Origin: Bdellovibrio sp. NC01
GTDB lineage: Bacteria > Bdellovibrionota > Bdellovibrionia > Bdellovibrionales > Bdellovibrionaceae
DNA length: 64,000 nucleotides
Assembly: GCF_006874625.1 (NCBI RefSeq)
Contig: NZ_CP030034.1
Coordinates: 1,860,001-1,924,000 of the forward strand
Direction of reading: 5' to 3'
Positions 15,776 to 24,884 of the stretch are shown piece after piece (the first letter of the stretch is position 1; every line of letters starts with the position of its first letter). Below the pieces are notes generated by a model. The model saw only the letters and a list, made by a program, of their open reading frames with translations, was not told the origin of the DNA and did not search any database. The translations under genes and the position numbers were made by a program.

Positions 15776-16072
15776 ATGGATACAGCGAAGTTAATTTGTT
15801 TCAACTGTAGCAAAGAAATTCCGGTGACGGGATTGATCGGCAGACGGGATGAATGCCCGCACTGCCGAGCCGACGTGCATGTTTGTAAGAACTGCGAACA
15901 CTACGATGCGAAAGTTTATAATGAATGCCGCGAAACGAACGCCGATGTTGTGCGTGAAAAAGATCGTGCGAATTTCTGCGATTATTTTTCACCACGCAAA
16001 GGTGGAACGGGCGGAGTTGATAAAGCCGCAGCCTTGCGTGCTGCTGCGGAGGCCTTGTTTAAAAAGTCCTAA
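15776..16072 (+). CDS. Small cysteine-rich zinc-ribbon protein
   Basis: 98 residues with cysteines at 8, 11, 27, 30, 37, 40, 51 and 68. The first two CxxC pairs (CFNC and CPHC) form a rubredoxin-like zinc ribbon. CKNC, C51 and C68 (in REKDRANFCDYF) form a second possible site. The Ala-rich C-terminus looks helical. Proteins of this kind occur in many proteobacteria with no assigned function. It begins two bases after the glpX stop and so belongs to that operon. Confidence 0.85.
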   Translation: MDTAKLICFNCSKEIPVTGLIGRRDECPHCRADVHVCKNCEHYDAKVYNECRETNADVVREKDRANFCDYFSPRKGGTGGVDKAAALRAAAEALFKKS

Positions 16073-16105
16073 AACTGTTTCTTAAATGAAAGACGTGACC
16101 CTGGT

Positions 16106-17470
16106 ATGCGAGTATTAAGTCAGTCCGTTCTCAACAGTTTAGCTCTTGATTTCCACAGACGTAGTGTCGCTGCCTCTGTGGGCTTCATAGTGGTCTTTTC
16201 TTTGTTGTTATTTATTCCGATAGCAACGACCCCAGTCTACATTCCCATTCATCAAATTGCAGCTGTCTGCGCTTTGTGCGCAAGCTTTGTGCGTTTGTAT
16301 ATTGGTTTGAAAGTCATGAAAGAAGGCATGCCGGGTTTGCGCTTTCGTAAACTTCATGCGGCGGTCATTTTGATTAGTACGACCGGACTTGGTATCGTTT
16401 GTACTTTAGGATTTTGGGATCCTCTTAATTCTGACTCAAAAATTTTTATTACTTCTTTTTTGATCAGTGCCATCATGGCGGGGTCGACGTCATCATTAGC
16501 GTTAAATCCACGTGTTCAAGCGTATTTTCTTTTTGTTGTTGGCGTGATTCCGGGGACTGTTCTGGCGTTTTCGACTCACACGGGGGAATTGCCCTATAAT
16601 GTCTGGACGATTTTTATATTTACCTTCGTGGTTTATGTTTACGGTAATTCGAAGCAGTTTTACTTAAGCATGGCGACACGCTATGAAGTTGAAGAGGCTC
16701 TGCAAGTTGAAAAACAGAACCTAACAATGGCTTTGCAAAAGGTCGAAACCACGCAAGAAGAGCTGTTGGCGCAAACCGCACGTGCCGAATATTCTGCGAA
16801 GCTTGCCTCACTGGGTGAGATGGCGGGTGGTATCGCCCATGAAATCAATACGCCGCTAAATGTAATTCTGTTGTCCGTCGAGCAACAGTTAGATCTTCTG
16901 CAAGATGCAGAGATCAATAAAACCCTGATGCGTGAAGCGATTGAGAAAGTTCAATCAACAACGAATCGCATCGCAGCGATTGTTCGTGGGCTTCGCACCT
17001 TTGCGCGCGACGGTGCGAAGGATCCAATCGAAGTTGTGCCGGTGGATACGCTTATCGAAACCACGCTGTCGTTGTGTTTGGAGAAATTCAAACTGAACGA
17101 TATTGAATTGCGTAGGCCGCAGGCGTCTCATTTGACGGTGCATTGTCGTCCTGTGCAAATTTCGCAGGTGCTTTTGAATTTATTAAATAATGCTTTTGAA
17201 GCCATTCGTGAATTGCCGCAAAAGTGGATTGCGATCGAAGTGCGTGATTTAGGCTCGAGTGTGGAAATTCGTATTACTGACAGTGGTCATGGTATTCCCG
17301 AAGACATTCATCATGAAATTTTCAGACCGTTTTATACGACCAAAGAAATTGGTAAAGGCACTGGATTGGGTTTAAGTATTTCGCGCGGCTTGATTGAAGC
17401 GCATCACGGGAAGCTCTTTATTGATTCGACGAATCCGAATACGTCGTTTGTGATTCAATTGCCTCACTAA
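16106..17470 (+). CDS. Membrane sensor histidine kinase
   Basis: 454 residues. About six membrane helices occupy the first ~185 residues with no large extracytoplasmic domain. A coiled coil (~195-230, EEALQVEKQNLTMALQ onward) leads to the HisKA phospho-acceptor helix SLGEMAGGIAHEINTP (His near 248). The HATPase domain has an N box (LLNLLNNAFEAI), G1 (DSGHGIP), F box (IFRPFYTTKE) and G2 (GTGLGLSI). It autophosphorylates and passes phosphate to a response regulator. The likely partner is encoded convergently, overlapping by 4 bp. Confidence 0.95.
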   Translation: MRVLSQSVLNSLALDFHRRSVAASVGFIVVFSLLLFIPIATTPVYIPIHQIAAVCALCASFVRLYIGLKVMKEGMPGLRFRKLHAAVILISTTGLGIVCTLGFWDPLNSDSKIFITSFLISAIMAGSTSSLALNPRVQAYFLFVVGVIPGTVLAFSTHTGELPYNVWTIFIFTFVVYVYGNSKQFYLSMATRYEVEEALQVEKQNLTMALQKVETTQEELLAQTARAEYSAKLASLGEMAGGIAHEINTPLNVILLSVEQQLDLLQDAEINKTLMREAIEKVQSTTNRIAAIVRGLRTFARDGAKDPIEVVPVDTLIETTLSLCLEKFKLNDIELRRPQASHLTVHCRPVQISQVLLNLLNNAFEAIRELPQKWIAIEVRDLGSSVEIRITDSGHGIPEDIHHEIFRPFYTTKEIGKGTGLGLSISRGLIEAHHGKLFIDSTNPNTSFVIQLPH

Positions 17471-17841
17471 GCGTGAGCTTGGCGGGATTGTTGTTCTTTG
17501 ACCAGGCGAACAAGCTCGGTCTTGGTGACGGGTTTAGGAATGAAACCCACACAATTTGGGTCGTTTTTAAGAACTTCTTCGTCGCCACCGACGTAACCAG
17601 AAATAAACATCACAGGCGTTTTAAGAGCATTTGCGCTGAGTTTGCGTAGTAATTCAAAGCCGTCCCAGATAGGCATGCGGATGTCGCTGATAACTAAGTT
17701 TGGATTCCAGGTTTGAACTTTTTCAAAGGCATCTTTGCCATTTTCGGCGGTTTGTACTTCGAAGTGTTCGCGCAATAAAAAGTACGAAATCAGATCCCGC
17801 AGATCTTTCTCATCATCAACAATGAGGATTTTGTACTTCAT
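17467..17841 (-). CDS. Single-domain response regulator
   Basis: 124 residues, a receiver domain only. The acidic pair is in IVDDEKD, the phospho-acceptor Asp is in ISDIRMP near residue 57, the switch Ser is in FISGY, and Lys is in FIPKP. With no output domain it must act by protein-protein contact, like CheY or Spo0F. It converges on the histidine kinase gene with interlocked stop codons, an odd orientation for a cognate pair. The 215-bp gap upstream is shared with the START-domain operon. Confidence 0.93.
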   Translation of the reverse strand: MKYKILIVDDEKDLRDLISYFLLREHFEVQTAENGKDAFEKVQTWNPNLVISDIRMPIWDGFELLRKLSANALKTPVMFISGYVGGDEEVLKNDPNCVGFIPKPVTKTELVRLVKEQQSRQAHA

Positions 17842-18056
17842 AAGAGCTCCGAATCTTCCTTTTAGCGTCGGTGTAAACTCTGAGGGCTTACCTCTAAAAT
17901 ATCACGTCCGCCAAGGCGTGGCGCCCAATAAGTAAAGAATCTACGTGGACACAGGCGTATTTCACTCTGGCAACAAAATGTAACATAACTGTTGTTTATT
18001 GAGGCGTGGTCTAGGTCAAGGTTGACTCGCTAAGCCCGCAAAGTCACAGTTGAATT

Positions 18057-18488
18057 ATGGCAAAAGCATCTACTACCGAAGTCTTTAATTGCAGTGTTGA
18101 ACAGTTTTATAAAATCATCGCGGATTACGAAAAGTATCCAGAATTTTTGTCGGAAGTAAAATCCTGCAAAGTTCTCAAATCTGAAGGCAACCGCAAGCTT
18201 GTTGAATACAGTGTTTCCGTAATCAAATCGTTTAAATACTCTTTGTGGATGACGGAATCAGCGCCAACAAGCATTACCTGGGAATTCGCTTCTGGCGACG
18301 TTTTCAAGACTTCTGTGGGATCTTGGAAATTGGAAGATGAAGCTGGTAAAACACGCGCGACTTACGCCGTGGAAGCGACATTTAGCATGTTCGTACCAGG
18401 TCCTATTGCAAATGCCTTGGTGAGTGTGAATTTGCCAAATATGATGAGTGCATATCACAAGCGAGTAAAACAAGTTTATGGCGTCTGA
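18057..18488 (+). CDS. Coenzyme Q-binding/START-domain protein (RatA/COQ10 family)
   Basis: 143 residues with the SRPBCC fold. Family marks are VFNCSVEQFYKIIADYEKYPEF at the N-terminus, the WEFASGDVFKTSVGSW strand pair and an amphipathic C-terminal helix. COQ10 homologs bind ubiquinone or similar lipids, and E. coli RatA was described as a translation inhibitor. No RatB-like antitoxin neighbour is seen, so a lipid/quinone role is more likely. It overlaps the next gene by 11 bp. No Shine-Dalgarno sequence is evident. Confidence 0.85.
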   Translation: MAKASTTEVFNCSVEQFYKIIADYEKYPEFLSEVKSCKVLKSEGNRKLVEYSVSVIKSFKYSLWMTESAPTSITWEFASGDVFKTSVGSWKLEDEAGKTRATYAVEATFSMFVPGPIANALVSVNLPNMMSAYHKRVKQVYGV

Positions 18489-18858
18489 TTCCAGCTCTAA
18501 GAAAGATGAAAAAGATCCTTCGGGCGATATCAAGGGTCTTCTTGGCGACACAGTGAAAAAGGTTTTCACCGCTGGCGTCAGTGCGGCGTTTATGACTGAA
18601 GAAAGTCTGCGCACGTACCTTTCAGAGCTGAAGCTTCCTAAGGAAGCGTATAATTTGCTGATTCAAAGTGCCAATAAATCCAAAGATGAAATCACCAACC
18701 GTGTCAGTAAAGAAATTGTTGGCATCATCGACAAAATCGATTTCGTAAAAGAGTTTTCGAAGTTCGCAGAGACTCATAAATTTAAAATCACGGCCGAAAT
18801 CGATATCATCAAAAAAGAAACTCCCGCGAATAAAAAATCCTCGTCGGAAAACACTTAA
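18478..18858 (+). CDS. Hypothetical helical protein, phasin-like
   Basis: 126 residues. The N- and C-termini are Lys/Ser/Glu-rich and probably disordered. The centre (~20-95) is predicted helical with a glycine/alanine-rich segment (TAGVSAAFMTEE) and regular heptad-like spacing. Short proteins of this type are sometimes called polyhydroxyalkanoate granule-associated, but no diagnostic motif is visible. It overlaps the START-domain gene and is surely co-transcribed. Confidence 0.65.
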   Translation: MASDSSSKKDEKDPSGDIKGLLGDTVKKVFTAGVSAAFMTEESLRTYLSELKLPKEAYNLLIQSANKSKDEITNRVSKEIVGIIDKIDFVKEFSKFAETHKFKITAEIDIIKKETPANKKSSSENT

Positions 18859-18881
18859 ACTAGACCAAAGGTGATCTCAAG

Positions 18882-19145
18882 TTGAGACGTTTGCGTGCCG
18901 AAAAGTTCGGTATGGAAAGTTCAACTATTTTAAGTGTTATCTCTATCATTTTGTTCTGCGCATGTTGTCGTCAGTTCATCAAAACTGTGGTGACACCGAT
19001 TCCTCTTTTGGCCTCCGAAAGACCTTATGCTCGCGGCGCTATGCAGCTTGGCAAGTTCTATAAGGTGATCGCGTGGGGTTCGATGACGGGTGTGTTTTTA
19101 CTCGGCACATCGATCTCGTTTTACCAAGTCTTCAGTTCTCTTTAA
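18882..19145 (+). CDS. Small two-span membrane protein
   Basis: Up to 87 residues from TTG 18882, which has AGGTGA eight bases upstream; ATG 18912 is an alternative giving 77 residues. Hydrophobic helices lie at about 13-27 (STILSVISIILFCACC) and 62-83. Three cysteines cluster at the end of the first helix. Function unknown. It follows the phasin-like gene by 23 bases in the same direction. Confidence 0.55.
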   Translation: MRRLRAEKFGMESSTILSVISIILFCACCRQFIKTVVTPIPLLASERPYARGAMQLGKFYKVIAWGSMTGVFLLGTSISFYQVFSSL

Positions 19146-19180
19146 AAATATTCTGTGTTTGACTGGTGAAGGAGGTATTT

Positions 19181-20557
19181 ATGAGCTCCTTTACCACTGT
19201 GAATCCTGCCACTGGCGATGTCGTAAAAACTTTCGAACATCTTTCTTGGGAAAAATCTAAAAAAGCTATCGATGATGCGCACAATGATTTTCTAAAATGG
19301 CGCAAATATTCCTTCGAAGAGCGCGGCGACGTTCTTCGTCAATTGGCTGTGGCCCTTCGTGCTCACAAAGATGAAATAGCAAAAACAATGCACCTTGAAA
19401 TGGGCAAACTCTTGGAAGAGGGCAAAGCCGAAGTTGAAAAGTGTGCGACGACTTGTGATTACTTCGCCAAAGAAGCAAAGAACATGTTGGCAAATCAAGC
19501 GGCTTCTTCGCCTTATGCGCGTGCAGAAGTAACGTTTCAACCGCAAGGTGTGATTTTCAGTATTATGCCGTGGAATTTTCCATTGTGGCAGGTGATTCGT
19601 TTTGCGGCTCCGGCATTAATGGCAGGAAATGTGATCGTGTTGAAGCACGCTGATTTGACTGCGGGAACTTCCGAAGTGATTGGAAAAATCTTTAACGATT
19701 TGACTCCTGAAATAAAACTTTTGCGCAACTGCCAAGTGGATCACGAAGTGGCTGAAAAAATCATTGCCGATCCCCGCGTGCGTGGTGTGACCTTCACCGG
19801 CAGCAGTTCAGGTGGGCGTGCGGTTGCGACGACGGCCGCAAAAAATCTTAAAAAAATTGTTCTGGAATTAGGTGGTAGTGATGCCTATCTTATTCTTGAA
19901 GATGCTGATCTTGATCTTGCCGCAAAGGCCTGTGCGAAAACGCGTTTGCAAAATTGTGGGCAAAGCTGTGTGGCGGGCAAGCGTTTTATCGTTGTGCAAA
20001 AAGTGGCTGAAAATTTCATTAAGAAAATGACCGAGGAAATGAAGAAGACGGAAATTGCGCCGTTGGCTTCTAAAAAATTCCAAGCGACTATCATTAGCCA
20101 AGTTGAAAAACTCAAAGGTTGGGGTGGTAAAGTCGTGCTGGGTGGTTCGGCGCCGCAAGGGGCGGGGGCTTTTTATCCACCGACGGCTGTGGTTTTTGAA
20201 AAGAACAATCCTGAGATTCACAAAGAAGAAGTTTTCGGTCCGGTTGCTTCCATTATCGTTGTGAAAGATGAAAAAGAAGCGGTGGAGGTTGCGAACTCTT
20301 CGCCTTATGGCTTAGGTGGTGGTTTGTTCACAAAAGATGTTTCTCGAGGAATTGCTCTAGCAGAAAAAGAACTTGATGCGGGCTTTGTTGTCGTGAATGA
20401 TTTTGTGAAGTCAGATCCACGCATTCCGTTTGGGGGTGTGAAAGAATCTGGTTACGGTCGTGAACTCGGTCACTTTGGTATCATGGAATTCGTGAATATC
20501 AAAACTGTGGGCATCGCCGGTGAAAATCCCACTGCAGCCGCTGGGCAAGGTGAGTAA
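19181..20557 (+). CDS. NAD(P)-dependent aldehyde dehydrogenase, succinate-semialdehyde dehydrogenase-like
   Basis: 458 residues from ATG 19181, set by GAAGGAGG just upstream. It oxidises an aldehyde to the acid. Catalytic Glu is in LELGGSDAYLIL and the catalytic Cys in LQNCGQSCVAGKRF. The NAD-binding MPWNFPLWQVIRFAAPALMAGN and the GVTFTGSSSGG turn are intact. The short form (about 455-460 residues) and the GQSCVAGKRF context resemble Sad/GabD-type succinate-semialdehyde dehydrogenases, but the substrate is not proven. It ends 18 bases before tilS. Confidence 0.9.
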   Translation: MSSFTTVNPATGDVVKTFEHLSWEKSKKAIDDAHNDFLKWRKYSFEERGDVLRQLAVALRAHKDEIAKTMHLEMGKLLEEGKAEVEKCATTCDYFAKEAKNMLANQAASSPYARAEVTFQPQGVIFSIMPWNFPLWQVIRFAAPALMAGNVIVLKHADLTAGTSEVIGKIFNDLTPEIKLLRNCQVDHEVAEKIIADPRVRGVTFTGSSSGGRAVATTAAKNLKKIVLELGGSDAYLILEDADLDLAAKACAKTRLQNCGQSCVAGKRFIVVQKVAENFIKKMTEEMKKTEIAPLASKKFQATIISQVEKLKGWGGKVVLGGSAPQGAGAFYPPTAVVFEKNNPEIHKEEVFGPVASIIVVKDEKEAVEVANSSPYGLGGGLFTKDVSRGIALAEKELDAGFVVVNDFVKSDPRIPFGGVKESGYGRELGHFGIMEFVNIKTVGIAGENPTAAAGQGE

Positions 20558-20575
20558 AATAACAGGAGAACTTCC

Positions 20576-21526
20576 GTGAGTTTGTCCCGCGCAAAGCAAG
20601 ATTTAGATCACCAGGCTTGGAAACTCGTTCGTCAGCATTCGCTGCAAAACAAAAAAATCCTGGTGGCTTTGTCGGGTGGGGTGGACTCGACGGCTTTACT
20701 GCGAGTTCTTTCTAAAATTCATAAAAAAGATTTACTCGGTGCTTGTTATTTTCATCACGGTGAAGATGCAAATGCCGAGTATCGCAAGGAAGCTCAAGCA
20801 TTCTGCGAAAAGCTTTGTAAGAAGTTAGAAATTCCATTTTTCGCTCTAAAAAGTTCAGAATTGGCGAAATCCGAAGCGCAATATCGCGAGCTTCGTTATG
20901 AGGCATTGAAGCGGTTGATGGCTGATGAAGGTTTCACCGTTTTGGCAACTGGTCATCATCGAGACGATCTTTTAGAGACACGGTTGTTGCGTCTTATTCG
21001 TGGAACTGGAGCGCAAGGTTTTCAGGCGATGCTTGCGTATAAAGATGGCATCTTCAGACCTTTCCTAGAAGTAACCAAGAAAGAGTTAAAAAAATATCTG
21101 CGTGAAGAGAAACTTCGTACCTTTGAGGACCCGTCTAACTCCTCCCTGGACCCGCTTCGTAACTGGCTGCGTGAAGAATGGCTAAAGGCTCTCGAGAAGC
21201 GTCAGAGGGGTGCTGTGGCATCCTTAGCGCGCTCGCTGGAGACAATTGCGCAGGAAGTCTCGTCACAGCCGTGGGGTGATCTCCTGAGTCAAAATGAGTC
21301 TTATAAGACACAGGGGCTTTCTCGCTCGTTTTACTTAACTTTGAGTCCTTTTGAGCAGCGAAGATTGCTCGCTCAGTATCTTTTTTCACTCGGAAAAAAA
21401 GATTTTTCGCAAGCCCAGCTTGAAGAAATTCAAAAGCGCCTGGACAAGTCGCAAAAAGTGATCACATTTAAAACTGCAGGCGCAGAATGGGAAATTAACG
21501 CAGAGCAAATCAAGGTCCAGTCCTGA
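20576..21526 (+). CDS. tilS: tRNA(Ile)-lysidine synthase
   Basis: Converts C34 of tRNA-Ile(CAU) to lysidine so it reads AUA. 316 residues with the PP-loop ATP site LVALSGGVDSTALL near 30-40 and the downstream TGHHRDDLLETRLLRLIRG that defines TilS. The EDPSN segment is also present. The C-terminal domains are short compared with the ~430-residue E. coli enzyme. The start is GTG, preceded by AGGAGA. Location before ftsH is conserved in many bacteria. Confidence 0.95.
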   Translation: MSLSRAKQDLDHQAWKLVRQHSLQNKKILVALSGGVDSTALLRVLSKIHKKDLLGACYFHHGEDANAEYRKEAQAFCEKLCKKLEIPFFALKSSELAKSEAQYRELRYEALKRLMADEGFTVLATGHHRDDLLETRLLRLIRGTGAQGFQAMLAYKDGIFRPFLEVTKKELKKYLREEKLRTFEDPSNSSLDPLRNWLREEWLKALEKRQRGAVASLARSLETIAQEVSSQPWGDLLSQNESYKTQGLSRSFYLTLSPFEQRRLLAQYLFSLGKKDFSQAQLEEIQKRLDKSQKVITFKTAGAEWEINAEQIKVQS

Positions 21527-21593
21527 ATTGAGAGCTCTGTCTTCCTCGAGGTAAATTCGCAGAAGAATTATTTCATTCGCTCTGTCATGTATG

Positions 21594-21610
21594 TTACCCT
21601 TATTGGGTAA
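21594..21610. promoter_or_regulatory. Small inverted repeat upstream of ftsH
   Basis: TTACCC and GGGTAA flank a five-base centre 28 bases before the ftsH start. A possible operator or 5' mRNA hairpin; too short to be sure. Confidence 0.25.
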
Positions 21611-21638
21611 TTAGACCTTCGAAGTGAAAGGAATCGCG

Positions 21639-23579
21639 ATGCGCTCTACTCAAAAAACGCTAGCACTTTGGTTCTTCCTCATCATTATGGCTGTCTTCTT
21701 GTTTCAGGCCTATGAGAGCAAGCACCAAAAAGTGATTGGTGATTTTAACTACTCAAAATTTACGGAAGCTGTGAAAGCCAATGAAGTGGCAAGCGTCACG
21801 TTCCGCCAAGACACCTCTGAAGTTGTCGGTGAAATGAAACCGGATTTCGAAAAGAAATACAACGGTACACATTTCTCTATCATCGGTAACACGCAAGACG
21901 AAGGTTTCAAATTCCTTCAAGAACACGGTATCACGCCAAACTACGAGCGCGCTGATAACGGTGGTTTCTTCCAATCTCTTGTTGTGAATTGGTTGCCACT
22001 GATTCTGATCGTGGCGATGTTCTTGTTTATCATGCGCCAAATCCAAGTCGGCGGTGGTAAAGCAATGTCGTTCGGTAAATCACGTGCCCGTCTTCTGACG
22101 GAGCATAAAAACCGTGTCACTTTCAAAGAAGTGGCTGGTGTTGATGAAGCGAAAGACGATTTGCAAGAAATCGTATCGTTCCTGAAAGATCCTAAAAAAT
22201 ACACGAAACTAGGTGGTCGTATCCCTAAAGGTGTGTTGCTTGTGGGTTCGCCAGGTACAGGTAAAACTTTGCTTGCTCGCGCAGTTGCGGGTGAAGCAGG
22301 TGTGCCGTTCTTCACTATTTCTGGTTCTGACTTCGTTGAAATGTTCGTGGGTGTCGGTGCAAGCCGCGTTCGTGACTTGTTTGAACAAGGTAAGAAAAAT
22401 GCTCCATGCTTGATCTTCATCGACGAGATCGATGCCGTAGGTCGCCATCGTGGTGCCGGCATGGGTGGTGGTCACGATGAACGTGAGCAAACTCTGAATC
22501 AATTGCTTGTTGAAATGGACGGCTTCGAATCTTCTGAAGGCGTTATCATGATCGCTGCAACAAATCGTCCTGACGTTTTGGATCCAGCACTTCTTCGTCC
22601 AGGTCGTTTCGACCGTCGCGTGGTTGTGAATAAACCGGATCTTAAAGGTCGTGAACAAATCTTGGGAGTTCACACTCGCAAGACGCCACTTGGACCTGAC
22701 GTAGAGATCGCTAAGATCGCTCGCGGTACTCCAGGCTTCTCGGGTGCAGACCTTGAAAACTTGGTGAACGAAGCGGCTCTAGTAGCGGCTCGTACTGATA
22801 AAAAATATTTAGAGATGGAAGACTTTGAACGCGCTAAAGACAAAGTCATCATGGGTTCTGAAAGAAAATCTATGGTTATCTCTGAAGAAGATAAAAAAGT
22901 GACTGCGTACCATGAGGCGGGTCACACGCTTGTGAATAAAAAATTAAGCGGTTTGGATCCGATCCACAAAGTGACTATCATTCCTCGCGGAATGGCTTTG
23001 GGTGTGACTCAAACATTGCCTGAAAAAGAAAGCGTGTCGTTGTCGAAATCGACAGCAGAACACATGATCGCATTCTTATTCGGTGGTCGTGCAGCAGAAG
23101 AAGTGGTCTTTAAAGACATCACAACGGGCGCTGGTAACGATATCGAACGTGCCACTGATATCGCACGTCGCATGGTTTGCGAATGGGGTATGAGTAAGCT
23201 TGGACCTTTGGCGTTTGAAAAATCAGGCGGCGAAGTGTTCTTGGGCATGCAATACGGTCATCAAGGTCACAAGTCATACTCTGAAGCAAAAGCAGAAGAG
23301 ATCGATGCGGAAGTTTCAAAAATTATCAACACAGGTTACGCACAAGCGGTGCAAATCCTGACTGATAATAAAACAGCGTTGGAGGCTTTGGCTCAAGCGC
23401 TTCTTGAATACGAAACGATCGATGGTCATGAAGTTGAAATGTTGATTAATGGTGCTGCGGTTTCAGAAATTGAAAAATACCGTAGCAACAGAAAAGAAAC
23501 TTTCAATGCGATCGCTGCCGCTAAAGAGAAAAAAGACGGTAACGATCCAGTTGGTAACACAGGACCTGTGACGGTCTAA
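21639..23579 (+). CDS. ftsH: Membrane-bound AAA+ zinc metalloprotease FtsH
   Basis: 646 residues from ATG 21639, preceded by AAAGGA; the GTG 15 bases upstream lies within that site. Two membrane helices (residues ~8-25 and ~115-132) flank a periplasmic domain. The AAA+ module has Walker A GSPGTGKT near 205, Walker [12 protein letters not shown], and the second region of homology with RPGRFDRRV. The peptidase has HEAGH near 424. It degrades misfolded membrane proteins and short-lived regulators. Upstream is tilS and downstream are the c-di-AMP genes. Confidence 0.98.
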   Translation: MRSTQKTLALWFFLIIMAVFLFQAYESKHQKVIGDFNYSKFTEAVKANEVASVTFRQDTSEVVGEMKPDFEKKYNGTHFSIIGNTQDEGFKFLQEHGITPNYERADNGGFFQSLVVNWLPLILIVAMFLFIMRQIQVGGGKAMSFGKSRARLLTEHKNRVTFKEVAGVDEAKDDLQEIVSFLKDPKKYTKLGGRIPKGVLLVGSPGTGKTLLARAVAGEAGVPFFTISGSDFVEMFVGVGASRVRDLFEQGKKNAPCLIFIDEIDAVGRHRGAGMGGGHDEREQTLNQLLVEMDGFESSEGVIMIAATNRPDVLDPALLRPGRFDRRVVVNKPDLKGREQILGVHTRKTPLGPDVEIAKIARGTPGFSGADLENLVNEAALVAARTDKKYLEMEDFERAKDKVIMGSERKSMVISEEDKKVTAYHEAGHTLVNKKLSGLDPIHKVTIIPRGMALGVTQTLPEKESVSLSKSTAEHMIAFLFGGRAAEEVVFKDITTGAGNDIERATDIARRMVCEWGMSKLGPLAFEKSGGEVFLGMQYGHQGHKSYSEAKAEEIDAEVSKIINTGYAQAVQILTDNKTALEALAQALLEYETIDGHEVEMLINGAAVSEIEKYRSNRKETFNAIAAAKEKKDGNDPVGNTGPVTV

Positions 23580-23610
23580 ATTCTGACTGAGTTGATATAA
23601 AAATTAACAT

Positions 23611-23639
23611 AAGCCCTGGTAATGATCTTATCAGGGCTT
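23611..23639 (+). promoter_or_regulatory. Stable hairpin between ftsH and cdaA without T run
   Basis: AAGCCCTGGTAA pairs with TTATCAGGGCTT (one G-T pair) around a TGATC loop. It is followed by CGTAGCG rather than a T run, so it looks like an mRNA processing or partial termination element that would set ftsH versus cdaA levels. Confidence 0.45.
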
Positions 23640-23661
23640 CGTAGCGAGTAAGGCACCTAAG

Positions 23662-24474
23662 ATGTTGCAACAGTTTTTGGACAATTTGATCTTTATCGTT
23701 CAGCACTTGCGTCTGCAAGATGCGATCGACATGATCCTTGTCTGGATGGTTGTGTACCGCATTCTGGTTCTTATCAAGCGCACGGGCACAATCCAAATGC
23801 TGTCGGGCCTTGGTGTACTTGCGATTGGCTACATCCTTTCCATCTGGCTTGAACTTTTCACGTTCAATTGGATTCTAGAAAAATTCTTTTCAAACTTGTT
23901 CGTGATTGTGGTGGTCTTATTCCAGGCCGAGATTCGCCGTGCGCTTGCGCACATTGGTAGCAATCCGTTTTTCACGGATGCTTCGACGATTCAAGAAACA
24001 CAAGTTATTGAAGAGATCGCAAAGGGTGTTATCGCCACAGCTCAAAAAGGCTTCGGTGCCTTGGTGGTGGTTGAGCGTGAAATTGTGATCGATTATCACA
24101 TCGAGTTCGGAACTGAGATGGATTCAAAGGTCTCTGCCGAATTGTTGGCTTCGATTTTCCATCCGGAAAGTCCTATGCATGACGGCGCGGTTTTAATCCG
24201 TAACGGTAAAATCCACTCAGCAGGTTGCTTCCTGCCTTTAAGCAAAAATCCAGCTTTAGATAAAAACTTGGGAACTCGCCACAGAGCCGCGATTGGTTTA
24301 ACAGAAGAAACAGACGCTTTGGTGTTTGTTGTTTCTGAGGAAAACAAGTCGATTGGTATTGTGCAAGGTGGTCACTTAAGCCCGAATGTGGAGCTAGGTG
24401 ATATTCGTAAAGCTCTTTATGAAACCTTCGGCCTTAAGTACAAAGCCTTCTCTCAACAAGGAGATGTGTCGTGA
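23662..24474 (+). CDS. cdaA: Diadenylate cyclase (CdaA/DacA type)
   Basis: 270 residues. Three membrane helices lie in the first ~90 residues (VWMVVYRILVLI, LGVLAIGYILSIWL, LFVIVVVLFQAEI), followed by a DAC domain. The two catalytic motifs are complete: DGAVLIRNGKI near 173 and GTRHRAAIGLTEETDA near 204. It condenses two ATP into cyclic di-AMP. In Firmicutes CdaA is controlled by CdaR and GlmM, and both are encoded directly downstream here. The stop overlaps the GTG start of cdaR. Confidence 0.96.
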   Translation: MLQQFLDNLIFIVQHLRLQDAIDMILVWMVVYRILVLIKRTGTIQMLSGLGVLAIGYILSIWLELFTFNWILEKFFSNLFVIVVVLFQAEIRRALAHIGSNPFFTDASTIQETQVIEEIAKGVIATAQKGFGALVVVEREIVIDYHIEFGTEMDSKVSAELLASIFHPESPMHDGAVLIRNGKIHSAGCFLPLSKNPALDKNLGTRHRAAIGLTEETDALVFVVSEENKSIGIVQGGHLSPNVELGDIRKALYETFGLKYKAFSQQGDVS

Positions 24475-24884
24475 AGCGCCGTTGGTCAGACGCCATCACC
24501 GAAAATTTCAGCTACAAAGTCGTCGCTTTGTTTATTTCACTGATTTTGTGGCTTACCATTCTGGGTCGCCGTGACTTTGTGTTGAGTAAAAACGTCGATA
24601 TTGAATTGATTACAGCCCCCAATACGCAAGTTGTGGCGCAAACCACAGATCATGTAAAAGTGAAGGTTTCAGGCCCTCGTGCAGCTCTTAAGAAGTTTCT
24701 AGAAAGCTCGTTATCACAAACGATCAGTCTTGATATTTCACAAAGAGGCGAAGGCGTTGTTTATGTCGACATCCCTTTGAATAAAATAGATGTGCCTCTA
24801 GGAGTAAAAATCCTTGGAGTTCGACCGAACCAAATCCAAGTCGAAGTGGTTGGCAAAAAAGGCAGTACTGAAAATGACAAATAA
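24471..24884 (+). CDS. cdaR: YbbR-domain protein, CdaR-like regulator of CdaA
   Basis: 137 residues with a GTG start inside the cdaA stop. A single membrane anchor (~16-31, VALFISLILWLTIL) is followed by one YbbR repeat with the usual KVKVSGPRAALKKF and ISLDISQRGEGVVYVDIPL segments. Firmicute CdaR has several YbbR repeats, so this is a minimal form. It probably sits outside the membrane and modulates cyclase activity. The last 11 bp overlap glmM. Confidence 0.88.
   Translation: MKRRWSDAITENFSYKVVALFISLILWLTILGRRDFVLSKNVDIELITAPNTQVVAQTTDHVKVKVSGPRAALKKFLESSLSQTISLDISQRGEGVVYVDIPLNKIDVPLGVKILGVRPNQIQVEVVGKKGSTENDK

Noticed and set aside
18057-18488. RatA toxin of a toxin-antitoxin pair
   Set aside because: The fold fits COQ10/RatA, but no RatB-like partner follows; the overlapping gene is phasin-like, so a toxin role is not supported.
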